A stretch of 23,070 bases of DNA from JBCDCE01 sp039182515 (GTDB taxonomy: Bacteria; Pseudomonadota; Alphaproteobacteria; Rhodobacterales; Rhodobacteraceae), in the NCBI GenBank assembly GCA_039182515.1, contig JBCDCE010000061.1, positions 1 through 23,070 on the forward strand, in the 5' to 3' direction. Both the position numbers and the translations under genes were made by a program. Below, in pieces: positions 1 through 8,838 of this stretch; position 1 is the stretch's first letter; every line of letters begins with the position of its first letter. The notes beneath the pieces are model-generated. The model saw only the letters and a program-made list of their open reading frames with translations, was not told where the DNA came from and searched no databases.

Positions 1-560
1 AAAACCGCCTGCTTTTGCGCCTTTCCCCACAAAAAGGACACAAGAACGGATTTGTGGGAGGCTCGCTTCGGCGTCAGGAGCGCACGCATTATGGACGCTA
101 TGAGGCGACGCTCAAAGCTGCACGTGGAGAGGGTTTGGTGACAGGCTTTTTCACCTATACTGGCCCCAGCTACGGCACCCGACATGATGAGATCGATTTC
201 GAATTTTTGGGGAAAGACACAACACATGTGCAGGTGGCCTATTTCACCGACGGCGATCTAACCGAAAAGTGGATTCCGCTAGGCTTTGATGCGGCGGACA
301 GCTTTCACATCTATGCCTTTGAGTGGACCTCTAAGCACATAAAGTGGTTTGTGGACGGCAAATTGATCCACGAAGTGCGCGCCAGTGACGTGAACTTGCC
401 GGTGACGCCCGGCCGCCTCTTTGCCAACATTTGGGCTGCGGACGCATCTGTGGCCAATTGGGCCGGCCGCACTCAGAGAAATCTGCGGGCTCAAGCTGAA
501 GTGCAATGCTTGTCTTTTTCTTCTTTGGACCAAACGTCTTCACGAAGCTGCTCACAGTAA
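1..560 (+). CDS. Glycoside hydrolase family 16 (beta-glucanase/ExsH-like), 5' end outside window
   Basis: The frame is open to the left edge, so the N-terminus is missing. The visible part carries the GH16 catalytic signature EIDFE inside HDEIDFEFLG: the first Glu is the expected nucleophile and the second the acid/base, two residues after the Asp. The surrounding pattern is typical of GH16: HYGRYEATLKAA, then GFFTYTG, then FHIYAFEWT with a WFVDGK strand, then NIWAAD with W-A-G near the end. GH16 enzymes cut beta-1,3/1,4-glucans, laminarin, agar or carrageenan, or trim exported polysaccharide (ExsH/ExoK type); the substrate cannot be told here. A signal peptide, if any, lies outside the window. 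The stop overlaps the 3' end of the convergent yjbQ-type gene by 9 bases. The family is certain; the substrate is unknown. Confidence 0.88.
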   Translation, partial: NRLLLRLSPQKGHKNGFVGGSLRRQERTHYGRYEATLKAARGEGLVTGFFTYTGPSYGTRHDEIDFEFLGKDTTHVQVAYFTDGDLTEKWIPLGFDAADSFHIYAFEWTSKHIKWFVDGKLIHEVRASDVNLPVTPGRLFANIWAADASVANWAGRTQRNLRAQAEVQCLSFSSLDQTSSRSCSQ

Positions 561-962
561 CGGTGTCATTGGGAGAAGCACGCGTCGTGTCTGCGGTGCA
601 TCTCGGTGTTCAAACAGATAAATGCCTTGCCAGGTCCCAAGCTGTAATTTTCCGGCATCGACGGGGATTTGCAGGCTCACTGGTAAAAGCGAGGCTTTGA
701 TGTGCGCTGGCATATCATCGGGGCCCTCGTAGGTATGCGTGAGATAAGCCATGCTGGGGTGCGAACTGGGCGGTACGAGGCGCGCGAAGAATGCTTTAAG
801 ATCCGTCTGCACTTCTGGATCTGCATTTTCTTGGATCAGAAGCGAGCAAGACGTGTGCTGCACAAAAAGCGTGAGCAAACCTGTGCCGCTGACCATCGCC
901 GCAACATTCTGCGTGATCTCGTGAAGACCCTGGCCATTGGTATGAACGTCTAATCGGAGCAT
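552..962 (-). CDS. YjbQ/UPF0047 family protein (secondary thiamine-phosphate synthase-type)
   Basis: A 136-residue protein, the normal length of the single-domain YjbQ family. Conserved blocks are visible in order: HEIT near residue 14, QHTSCSLLIQEN at 35-46, HTYEGPDDMPAH at 76-87, and GTWQGIYLFEHR at 109-120. The conserved His residues in these blocks form the presumed active site of the trimeric fold. Some members have weak thiamine-phosphate synthase activity, but the physiological role is unsettled. The ATG at 960-962 gives the family's usual N-terminus; the Shine-Dalgarno sequence is weak (purine-rich GCGAAAG). The gene is monocistronic and converges on the GH16 gene, overlapping it by 9 bases. 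The family assignment is strong, the function uncertain. Confidence 0.9.
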   Translation of the reverse strand: MLRLDVHTNGQGLHEITQNVAAMVSGTGLLTLFVQHTSCSLLIQENADPEVQTDLKAFFARLVPPSSHPSMAYLTHTYEGPDDMPAHIKASLLPVSLQIPVDAGKLQLGTWQGIYLFEHRDAPQTRRVLLPMTPLL

Positions 963-1168
963 TTTACTTTCGCTTTAAGTTCGCTCCAAACAAATGACAT
1001 GCCCTGAGAAATTCATCTACCATCCAAAAGTATATTGAGGGTGGTCAGACGTATAAGCCTTCGAGCTTTCAGGCTGGATTTTGCGCATATGACTTGTTTA
1101 GCGGCGGAGTTCACCGCTCTTGGAGAGACTGCAACCGCAAGCTGCGCCCTAAAAGCAGTGACGACAGG
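963..1168. other. Intergenic region without a recognisable gene
   Basis: This 206-base gap separates the start of the yjbQ-type gene from the 3' end of the methyltransferase-like gene. Both neighbours are on the minus strand, so the yjbQ promoter should lie here. A short inverted repeat, AGCGG...CCGCT near 1099-1117, has no T-tract, so I do not call it a terminator. No ORF with coding character was seen. Confidence 0.5.
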
Positions 1169-1873
1169 CTAGGTTTTCTGAAAAACGAAGGTGGCGACGG
1201 TGTCCATCACACCAGGCTCAACGGGTTGAACCTTGCCTTGCCCCTCAAACACGCGCTCAAAAAGCCTTCCTAGGCCCTCGAGGGTTGCGCCGAAAGGATC
1301 CATCTCGTTCGCGCGATCTGGCTGATGCGACTTAGAATGATCTAGCAGAATTACTCCGCCCGGAACCAAAGCCTCAAACCAAGACGCGAAGGCACGCTCT
1401 GGATCAAAGGCGTGATCCCATGAGTTCGAATAAACAAAATCAGCGCGGCCAGCCCAATCTGGGTTTGGTTCGTGAAAATCCCACTGAACGGTGTTCTCAA
1501 AATTTGTTGCGCTCTCTGCAATATCGGTGCCGATCACATCGCAACCTGGCAAATTGGCGCGAAACCAGGCCTGTTCATAACCCTGACGGGTGCCGTGGCA
1601 GAGACCAAAATTTGGCGCAGAGCGAAATTTCAGTACAATTTTTGCCAGATTTGCGACCTGTTCCTCGGAAACCCACTGATTATCAAGTTTCAGCGCGTTG
1701 GCTTCGTTCTGCAAAGCAACATAGGTCTCGTAGTCAAAGCCGTCTTTACCTTCAAAGCCAACCAATCGGGCACCATCTAGCGATGTATATTGCGTTTTAC
1801 CGAGCGATTTACGGTACATTTCCGCAATGCGTTTGCCCGGCCGAGGCTTGGCAGAAAAGAGCCGTTTGAACAC
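1169..1873 (-). CDS. Putative class I SAM-dependent methyltransferase
   Basis: A 234-residue protein of unrecognised specific function. Residues 88-180 read like a Rossmann methyltransferase core. FGLCHGTRQGYE is in the place of motif I but lacks the classical GxGxG. DVIGTDIAESA has an acidic residue after beta-2. ADFVYSNSWDH fits motif IV, and LVPGGVILLDHS fits the motif VI strand. The N-terminal 85 residues have no motif I can name. The start is a GTG (1871-1873) only 5 bases after the rpoD stop, with AAGAA just before it, so translation is probably coupled to rpoD. An alternative ATG lies at codon 19. The target could be a protein, lipid or sugar. Fold fairly likely; substrate unknown. Confidence 0.6.
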   Translation of the reverse strand: MFKRLFSAKPRPGKRIAEMYRKSLGKTQYTSLDGARLVGFEGKDGFDYETYVALQNEANALKLDNQWVSEEQVANLAKIVLKFRSAPNFGLCHGTRQGYEQAWFRANLPGCDVIGTDIAESATNFENTVQWDFHEPNPDWAGRADFVYSNSWDHAFDPERAFASWFEALVPGGVILLDHSKSHQPDRANEMDPFGATLEGLGRLFERVFEGQGKVQPVEPGVMDTVATFVFQKT

Positions 1874-1878
1874 GTTTC

Positions 1879-3849
<1,971 letters not shown>

Positions 3850-4078
3850 GGGGGCTCCTCTGGGCGCGGGCTGAAGTGGGGAACAGCTGCCTAAGCGCGA
3901 TATATTCAAACTTTACCCGAATCATAGTGCTCGAAAGTGATTCGGTAACCCCTCGTACAGTGATTCGTTCAAAGAATCCTTAGCATTTGTTGTATTTGGG
4001 CCTCCGTCCATGAAACGGACGCAACCAAGCCACAGTGGCAAACAGCGCGCTGTTCAACACGAATCAGGTTGATCCGCT
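3850..4078 (-). promoter_or_regulatory. rpoD upstream region with candidate promoter and a GANTC cluster
   Basis: The 229 bases between the dnaG stop and the rpoD start read on the minus strand. A TATGAT box at 3926-3921 matches the -10 consensus at five of six positions. At 16-bp spacing the upstream hexamer TTACCG is a poor -35. Five GANTC sites (CcrM methylation motif) occur at 3919-3923, 3939-3943, 3962-3966, 3974-3978 and 4061-4065. The first overlaps the TATGAT box. The 9-mer AGTGATTCG is repeated directly at 3936 and 3959. A perfect palindrome AACAGCGCGCTGTT sits at 4041-4054, and a CGTCC/GGACG hairpin at 4005-4021. The promoter is a motif match only. Confidence 0.45.
4041..4054. repeat. 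14-bp perfect palindrome after dnaG
   Basis: AACAGCGCGCTGTT is a perfect palindrome 25 bases downstream of the dnaG stop. It has no T-tract, so it could be an intercistronic hairpin or a protein-binding site rather than a terminator. It does not fit the alphaproteobacterial LexA box GTTC-N7-GTTC. Confidence 0.4.
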
Positions 4079-6058
4079 CTACTCTTTGGGCAGATCTTTG
4101 TTGGGCAAATCTTCGGCTGCGTCCTTAGACAACCCAAGATTCTCTAAGAGAGCGTCGAACGCCCGGCGCTCGTCTTTCTTTAGCTTTGCCCCATTGGGGC
4201 CCGTTTCAAATTCAGCGACGTCATCGTCTTCGGTTTCACCAGGTCCGTTCAACGCCTGTGATGCATCTTTGAGGCGCCAAGTTAGGCTTTCATGCTCAAG
4301 CGTTTCAAAATCCTGAACAATCTCTTGGATCTCGCGCGAATGACCTTCCCGAGCGAAGTAACTTGTAAGTGTTTCATCAAGGCAAAGACGCGCGATTTCA
4401 GCGTCACCCGCCCGGCGCACCGCTGGGTTCACACGCACATGGGGATGCAGCAGTGTTGCGTCAAGAGCGCTTTGGGGAATGGATTGCGCGAGTGCATCCT
4501 CTAAATCAGGCGGCCAATCCCGGGCCACGCGGAGCAATCCGCTGCGCACCTCAGCCAAGTCTGCGCTCAATCCCCCCAGTCGCTCTAGAGCATCTTCATA
4601 TTCAGGCAAAACTTCTGGTGTTTTCACTAAGACCCCAAGGATGATCCGCGCCAACACAGCCAGAGCATCGTTGCCCCCTTGCTGGGCCAAGGCCGATCCT
4701 TTGGTAGAAGTACGGGGAGCATCTTGAGAGGCCCAGGCCGGCTTTGGACCTTTGCCCCTTGGCGCCGAGCGCTTGGGCGCAAAGAGCTCCCAGCGCAGAT
4801 TTTTGATGTCGCTGCCGTAGTGCTGGCGCAGACCGGGATCTTGGATTTTACCGATGAGGGCGCGCAACGCGGTATCAAGCGCGGCTTTGCGCTCTGGGCT
4901 GTCGAAGACTTTGTCTTCTGTTTCGCGCTGCCACATAAGCTTAACCATTGGTAAGGCGTCGTCGAGCACCCTTGCAACCGCGTCAGATCCACCCTCTTGG
5001 ATCAGATCGTCTGGGTCCTTGCCCCCAGGCATCATCGCAAATCTCAGGGACTGAGAGGGCGAAATCATTGGCAGCGCCAAATCCATCACGCGGTAGGCTG
5101 CACGCAGCCCGGCTGTGTCTCCATCGAGCGCCATCAGCGGCTCAGGCGAAATCCGCCACAAAAGCTGCAATTGGTCTTCTGTTACCGCTGTGCCCAGAGG
5201 GGCCACGGCGGACCGAAATCCAGCCTCAGCGAGGGCGATCACGTCCATATAGCCTTCGGCCACAACCAAGCGCTCACCTTTCCCTGCGGCCTCGCGTGCA
5301 GGTGCGTGGTTGTAAAGGTTGCGCCCTTTGTCAAAAAGCTCCGTTTCAGGGCTATTGAGATATTTGGCCGGATCATCCGCGGCCATGGCCCGCCCGCCAA
5401 AAGCAATCGCACGTTTGCGCGCGTCCCGGATTGGGAACATGATGCGGTTGCGAAAAACATCGTAGGGCTTACGCCCTTTGTCGGACCGTTTGATGAGCCC
5501 ACACGCGAGAAGCATGTCTTCTGATACACCCTTCTGGGTCAGGTGGTCATAAAGCCCTTGCCACCCATCCGGGGCGAACCCGAGCTCCCAGCGATCCCAG
5601 GCCTCCCCATTTAACCCACGCCCCGCAAGATAGCTGCGCGCGCCCTGCCCGACCCCTGCTTTGAGCTGAAGCCGAAAGAATTGCACGGCTTGCTCCATCA
5701 CCTCATGGAGCTGGCTGCGACGGTCCGCTTTTTCAGCAGCTTTTGGATCCCGGGCAGGCATTTGCATCCCTGCCTCTGTGGCCAAAATCTCAACAGCCTC
5801 CATGAAAGAGACGTTTTCGGTCTCTTTAACAAAGCCAATCGCATCGCCTTTGGCCTGGCAGCCAAAGCAGTAGTAATAGCCTTTGCGGTCGTCGACGTGG
5901 AAAGAGGCGGTCTTTTCTTGATGGAACGGGCACGGCGCCCATAGGTCGCCCTTGGCTTGGTTCGATTTGCGCGCATCCCAAGACACTTTGCGCCCCACCA
6001 CCTGTCCAATCGACAAACGGCTGCGCAGCTCATCTAAGAATCCAGGAGGCAGGCTCAT
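4079..6058 (-). CDS. dnaG: DNA primase DnaG
   Basis: A 659-residue bacterial primase that makes RNA primers at the replication fork. The N-terminal CHC2 zinc finger is visible: C43, H46, C64 and C67 in CPFHQEKTASF...YYCFGC. The RNA polymerase/TOPRIM core follows, with the invariant Glu in VVAEGYMDV (about E268) and the metal-binding DGDTAG (about 312). The C-terminal third is less conserved, as usual for the DnaB-interacting domain. The ATG at 6056-6058 (MSLPPGFLDEL) is chosen because it gives the standard primase N-terminus; the 44 residues possible upstream have no primase character. The ribosome site is a weak AGGGG. It lies upstream of rpoD in the same direction and divergent from a DnaB-like ATPase remnant. 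Confidence 0.97.
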   Translation of the reverse strand: MSLPPGFLDELRSRLSIGQVVGRKVSWDARKSNQAKGDLWAPCPFHQEKTASFHVDDRKGYYYCFGCQAKGDAIGFVKETENVSFMEAVEILATEAGMQMPARDPKAAEKADRRSQLHEVMEQAVQFFRLQLKAGVGQGARSYLAGRGLNGEAWDRWELGFAPDGWQGLYDHLTQKGVSEDMLLACGLIKRSDKGRKPYDVFRNRIMFPIRDARKRAIAFGGRAMAADDPAKYLNSPETELFDKGRNLYNHAPAREAAGKGERLVVAEGYMDVIALAEAGFRSAVAPLGTAVTEDQLQLLWRISPEPLMALDGDTAGLRAAYRVMDLALPMISPSQSLRFAMMPGGKDPDDLIQEGGSDAVARVLDDALPMVKLMWQRETEDKVFDSPERKAALDTALRALIGKIQDPGLRQHYGSDIKNLRWELFAPKRSAPRGKGPKPAWASQDAPRTSTKGSALAQQGGNDALAVLARIILGVLVKTPEVLPEYEDALERLGGLSADLAEVRSGLLRVARDWPPDLEDALAQSIPQSALDATLLHPHVRVNPAVRRAGDAEIARLCLDETLTSYFAREGHSREIQEIVQDFETLEHESLTWRLKDASQALNGPGETEDDDVAEFETGPNGAKLKKDERRAFDALLENLGLSKDAAEDLPNKDLPKE

Positions 6059-6331
6059 GCCCCTAGTATTTAGGCCTGATGAATGATGCGCAAGACGAAG
6101 GTGAGACGAAAAGCTCGTCAATCTTATGTGGTGCGCAAGATTGAGCCTAGGACGGCTTTCCAGGTTGAGCAATCCGTTTAATTGGGACAAACATAGAGTG
6201 GGTTGTGCTCAGGCCCCCGCCCTCCGTCCGGGAAGCATTCGCCATGTCGAGCGCATTTGTTGGAACCTTTCTCGTTCGAACGCACGCATAAGGAGGGATT
6301 GCAAAAGCGTTTCGAAAGAGAAGGAACACCG
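6059..6331. other. Divergent intergenic region between dnaG and the ATPase pseudogene
   Basis: These 273 bases must carry the dnaG promoter (minus) and the promoter of the broken ATPase gene (plus). I see a -35-like TTGACG on the minus strand near 6117-6122, but no convincing -10 at the right spacing. An unusually strong Shine-Dalgarno-like AAGGAGGG at about 6290-6297 precedes an in-frame TTG at 6299 by only 2 bases, too close to be used well. The ATG at 6332 has its own AAGGA. Confidence 0.4.
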
Positions 6332-7045
6332 ATGCAGCTATCTGCTCCTATCCACGTTTTGAAACGAAAAGCCAAACTTTTGCAGCGGGGCTCCGATATA
6401 GCCCTGCATGAAGCTTTGAACCAGGTTGCTGAAGAAGAAGGCTTCGCGAGTTGGAGCCACCTTGTATCCTCTCCTTGGCAACGGACGCCGTCGCAGGAAA
6501 TCCTGGCGAGGTTGGAACCCGGCGATCTCGCTCTCATTGGTGCGCGTCCAGGACATGGGAAAACGCTTCTCGGCCTCGAGTTATCCGCCAAGGCCCAGGA
6601 CATTGGGAGACGAGGATATTTTTTCTCGCTTGAATATCTTGAGCGCGACATAGCAAAACGTTTCGACGCGTTGGGGTTTGACCCAAATATTATCAACACA
6701 AAAGTGTTGATCGACACATCTGATGATATTTCAGCTGACCACATCAAAGGGCGCCTTAGCGGTGAAACCGAGCCAGCGCTCATCGTGATTGACTACCTTC
6801 AACTCCTGGATCAGAAGCGCACAAACCCTGAACTCAAAGATCAGATCAAGTCTTTGCAGACATAAGTCAAAGACACAGGCGCAATTTGCGCAGTGATCTC
6901 TCAAATCGATCGTTCGTTCGAAGTGAGTGGGAGGTCTATGCCCGAGATTACCGACGTCCGCTTGCCCAATCCAATAGATCTGTCAGTCTTCCGAAAGCTC
7001 TTTTTTCTGCATGAGGGCAAAATCCGAATTGGCAAAACCACTTAG
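6332..7045 (+). pseudogene. DnaB/RecA-type ATPase (helicase-like), split by one in-frame TAA
   Basis: One frame runs 237 codons from ATG 6332 (AAGGA 6 bases before it) to TAG 7043-7045. It is interrupted only by TAA at 6863-6865 (codon 178). Before the stop lie a short N-terminal helical part (VLKRKAKLL...ALHEALNQVAEEEGFASWSHL), Walker A GARPGHGKT and Walker B LIVIDYLQLLD. After the stop the same frame still reads like the rest of a DnaB-type core: AVISQIDRSFE, where DnaB has its SQLNR motif, then DVRLPNPIDLSVF and KLFFLHEGK. It has no DnaB N-terminal domain. From memory, intact proteins of this layout, annotated as DNA helicase, occur in other Rhodobacteraceae. The intact coding character after the stop points to a recent nonsense change, a sequencing error or readthrough. 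If not read through, the product is 177 residues and lacks the C-terminal part of the ATPase. Confidence 0.75.
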
Positions 7046-7060
7046 TCGCAAGACTTGATG

Positions 7061-7091
7061 CTTTGCGGGCATTTTACACGTGCCCGCAAAG
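7061..7091. terminator. Perfect 10-bp hairpin between convergent genes, probable bidirectional terminator
   Basis: CTTTGCGGGC (7061-7070) and GCCCGCAAAG (7082-7091) form a perfect 10-bp stem with an 11-base loop. It sits in the 73-base gap between the ATPase pseudogene stop (plus) and the glutamate dehydrogenase stop (minus), the place for a shared terminator. Neither side has a long T-run (plus side GTTCATTTG), so termination may be partial or the hairpin may protect 3' ends. Confidence 0.65.
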
Positions 7092-7118
7092 TTCATTTGA
7101 GCGCGCTGCTCTTTTGGA

Positions 7119-8549
7119 TCAAAGCCCTTTGGCCTCATAGCTGTGGGCAACCTTTCCGATGGCCACAAGATAAGCCGCAGTGCGCAGGTCGGTGACATCG
7201 TCGCGCGTGTGCCACACTTCACGCATCGCATCATAAGCAATGCGCATTGTGTCATCCAAGCCAGAGCGCACAAGCTCGAGCTCATCTGCCCCTTGTAAAT
7301 ACCGGCGCTTGAAGTCGTCCGTGAGGGACCATTTGTCCCCCATGCTTTGGTCAAGCCGCGACAATTCATCCAAGATCAGTTGATGGCGCGCCTCTTCTTG
7401 GCGCCGTTGCATCCGGCCAAAGCGAATGTGGCTCAAGTTTTTAACCCATTCGAAATAACTCACCGTCACGCCACCTGCGTTGGCATACATATCTGGAATG
7501 ATCACACAGCCTTTTTCGCGCAGGATTGCATCCGCCGACGCTGTTACCGGGCCATTGGCGGCTTCGATAATCAAAGGTGCTTTGACATCAGCAGCGTTGT
7601 CTTTGTGTATAACACCCTCCAGGGCCGCTGGGACAAGGATGTCGCAAGCTTTGGTGAGAACGGCCGCCCCATCAGCGACATGCTCACCATCTGGATAACC
7701 AGTTACGCCCCCATTTTCGGCGATGAAGGCGCGCAATGCGTCGATATCTAGCCCCGCGTCATCCACAATCGCACCGTCGCGTTCGATCACTCCGACAATC
7801 TTGCAGCCGTCTTCTTGAGACAAGAACTTGGCTGCGTGATAGCCCACGTTGCCAAGGCCCTGAATGACGACAGATTTGCCGTCAAGCGTGCCGCTCAACC
7901 CTGCCTGTGCAACATCCTCTGGATTGCGGAAAAACGCGCGGAGCGCATATTGCACGCCGCGGCCCGTCGCTTCGACACGCCCCGCAATACCACCGCCAGA
8001 GAGCGGTTTGCCGGTTACACAGGCCCGCGCGTTGATATCCGTGGTGTTCATGCGCGCGTATTGGTCCGCGATCCAAGCCATCTCGCGCTCGCTTGTTCCC
8101 ATGTCAGGGGCTGGTACGTTTTGACTGGGATGGATCAGATCGCGCTTGATGAGCTCGTAAGCAAATCGGCGTGTGATTTGTTCCATCTCAAGAGCGTCAT
8201 ACTCTCGAGGGTCGATGCAAAGCCCGCCTTTCGAGCCGCCAAAGGGCGCTTCAACAAGCGCACATTTATATGTCATGAGAGCCGCAAGAGCTTCCACTTC
8301 GTCTTGGTTAACGCCCATAGCAAAGCGAATGCCACCTTTGACCGGTTCCATATGCTCGGAGTGCACGGCCCTATAGCCGGTAAATGTATGGATTTCGCCG
8401 CGCAAACGGACACCAAACCGCACCGTATAGGTGGCGTTGCAAACTCGAATTTTTTCTTTCAAACCAGGCGGCAGCTCCATTAATGCAACCGCTCGCTCAA
8501 ACATCAAATCAACGCTTTCGCGAAAGCTTGGCTCAGACAAAGTGTTCAT
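7119..8549 (-). CDS. Glu/Leu/Phe/Val dehydrogenase (glutamate dehydrogenase type)
   Basis: A 476-residue member of the amino-acid dehydrogenase superfamily that interconverts glutamate and 2-oxoglutarate plus ammonia, in the cytoplasm. Catalytic features are visible: K71 in PVKGGIRF, K95 in MTYKCAL, K107 in PFGGSKGG, and D149 in PAPDMGTSE. The Rossmann motif GLGNVG is at about 231-236. An acidic residue in VIERDG (E256) at the end of the second strand suggests NAD rather than NADP; this is inference. The ATG at 8547-8549 is preceded by GGGAGGAG at good spacing, so the 10 extra upstream codons are rejected. The length is a little above that of standard GDHs (~420-450) because of the C-terminal tail. 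It stands alone, divergent from the tad-type operon. Glutamate is the likeliest substrate, but leucine or phenylalanine cannot be excluded. Confidence 0.9.
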   Translation of the reverse strand: MNTLSEPSFRESVDLMFERAVALMELPPGLKEKIRVCNATYTVRFGVRLRGEIHTFTGYRAVHSEHMEPVKGGIRFAMGVNQDEVEALAALMTYKCALVEAPFGGSKGGLCIDPREYDALEMEQITRRFAYELIKRDLIHPSQNVPAPDMGTSEREMAWIADQYARMNTTDINARACVTGKPLSGGGIAGRVEATGRGVQYALRAFFRNPEDVAQAGLSGTLDGKSVVIQGLGNVGYHAAKFLSQEDGCKIVGVIERDGAIVDDAGLDIDALRAFIAENGGVTGYPDGEHVADGAAVLTKACDILVPAALEGVIHKDNAADVKAPLIIEAANGPVTASADAILREKGCVIIPDMYANAGGVTVSYFEWVKNLSHIRFGRMQRRQEEARHQLILDELSRLDQSMGDKWSLTDDFKRRYLQGADELELVRSGLDDTMRIAYDAMREVWHTRDDVTDLRTAAYLVAIGKVAHSYEAKGL

Positions 8550-8838
8550 ACAATTCTCCTCCCGAGATTGGCGACTCATGCCCGCATATCGTCAGTTCAA
8601 CATAGCCAGCCGGCATTTGATACGGCTCATTTTGGTAAATTTTGCTGAAGGCAAATTAAGGCTATTAAAGCTCTGTTTTTAGACAATATTGGCTCCCAAA
8701 TCGCATTGATGCGAATGGCTGGACAGCGCCTTAATCTTGCCCAATTTCGCCCATGAGCCTGCCCAGATCCTGACTGAAGCAGATCGCGTGTGCGCTCGAC
8801 GCTGCTGTCGACGGTTAGTGAGAGGAAACGGTGCTGCC
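8550..8838. other. Divergent intergenic region, gdh / tad-type operon
   Basis: A 289-base region with both promoters. The part next to gdh (about 8626-8690) is A+T-rich and holds TTTGC-TGAAG-GCAAA, a small dyad at about 8640-8655 in the position of a gdh promoter or operator. A second dyad, TCGCAT-TG-ATGCGA, lies at 8701-8714. I could not assign confident -35/-10 pairs for either direction. Confidence 0.4.
8701..8714. promoter_or_regulatory. 14-bp dyad TCGCAT-TG-ATGCGA, possible operator
   Basis: Perfect 6-bp inverted arms separated by two bases, located about midway between the divergent starts of gdh (8549) and the VWA gene (8839). Position and symmetry fit a dimeric regulator site; no regulator can be named. 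Confidence 0.35.

Noticed and set aside
480..560. Frameshift near the end of the GH16 gene
   Set aside because: The last residues (RAQAEVQCLSF) still look like the family's final beta strand, so the frame is probably intact to its own stop.
3850..3909. 20-residue N-terminal extension of RpoD
   Set aside because: No ribosome site at the upstream start, while ATG 3849 has AGAGGAG and gives the normal RpoD start.
4041..4054. LexA/SOS box in the dnaG-rpoD gap
   Set aside because: The palindrome does not match the alphaproteobacterial GTTC-N7-GTTC direct-repeat site.
7815..8483. 222-codon plus-strand ORF
   Set aside because: Lies entirely antisense to the well-supported glutamate dehydrogenase gene; no recognisable motifs or ribosome site.
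8656..8668. CtrA box (TTAA-N7-TTAA) near the gdh promoter
   Set aside because: The two TTAA elements are only 5 bases apart, so the spacing does not fit CtrA.
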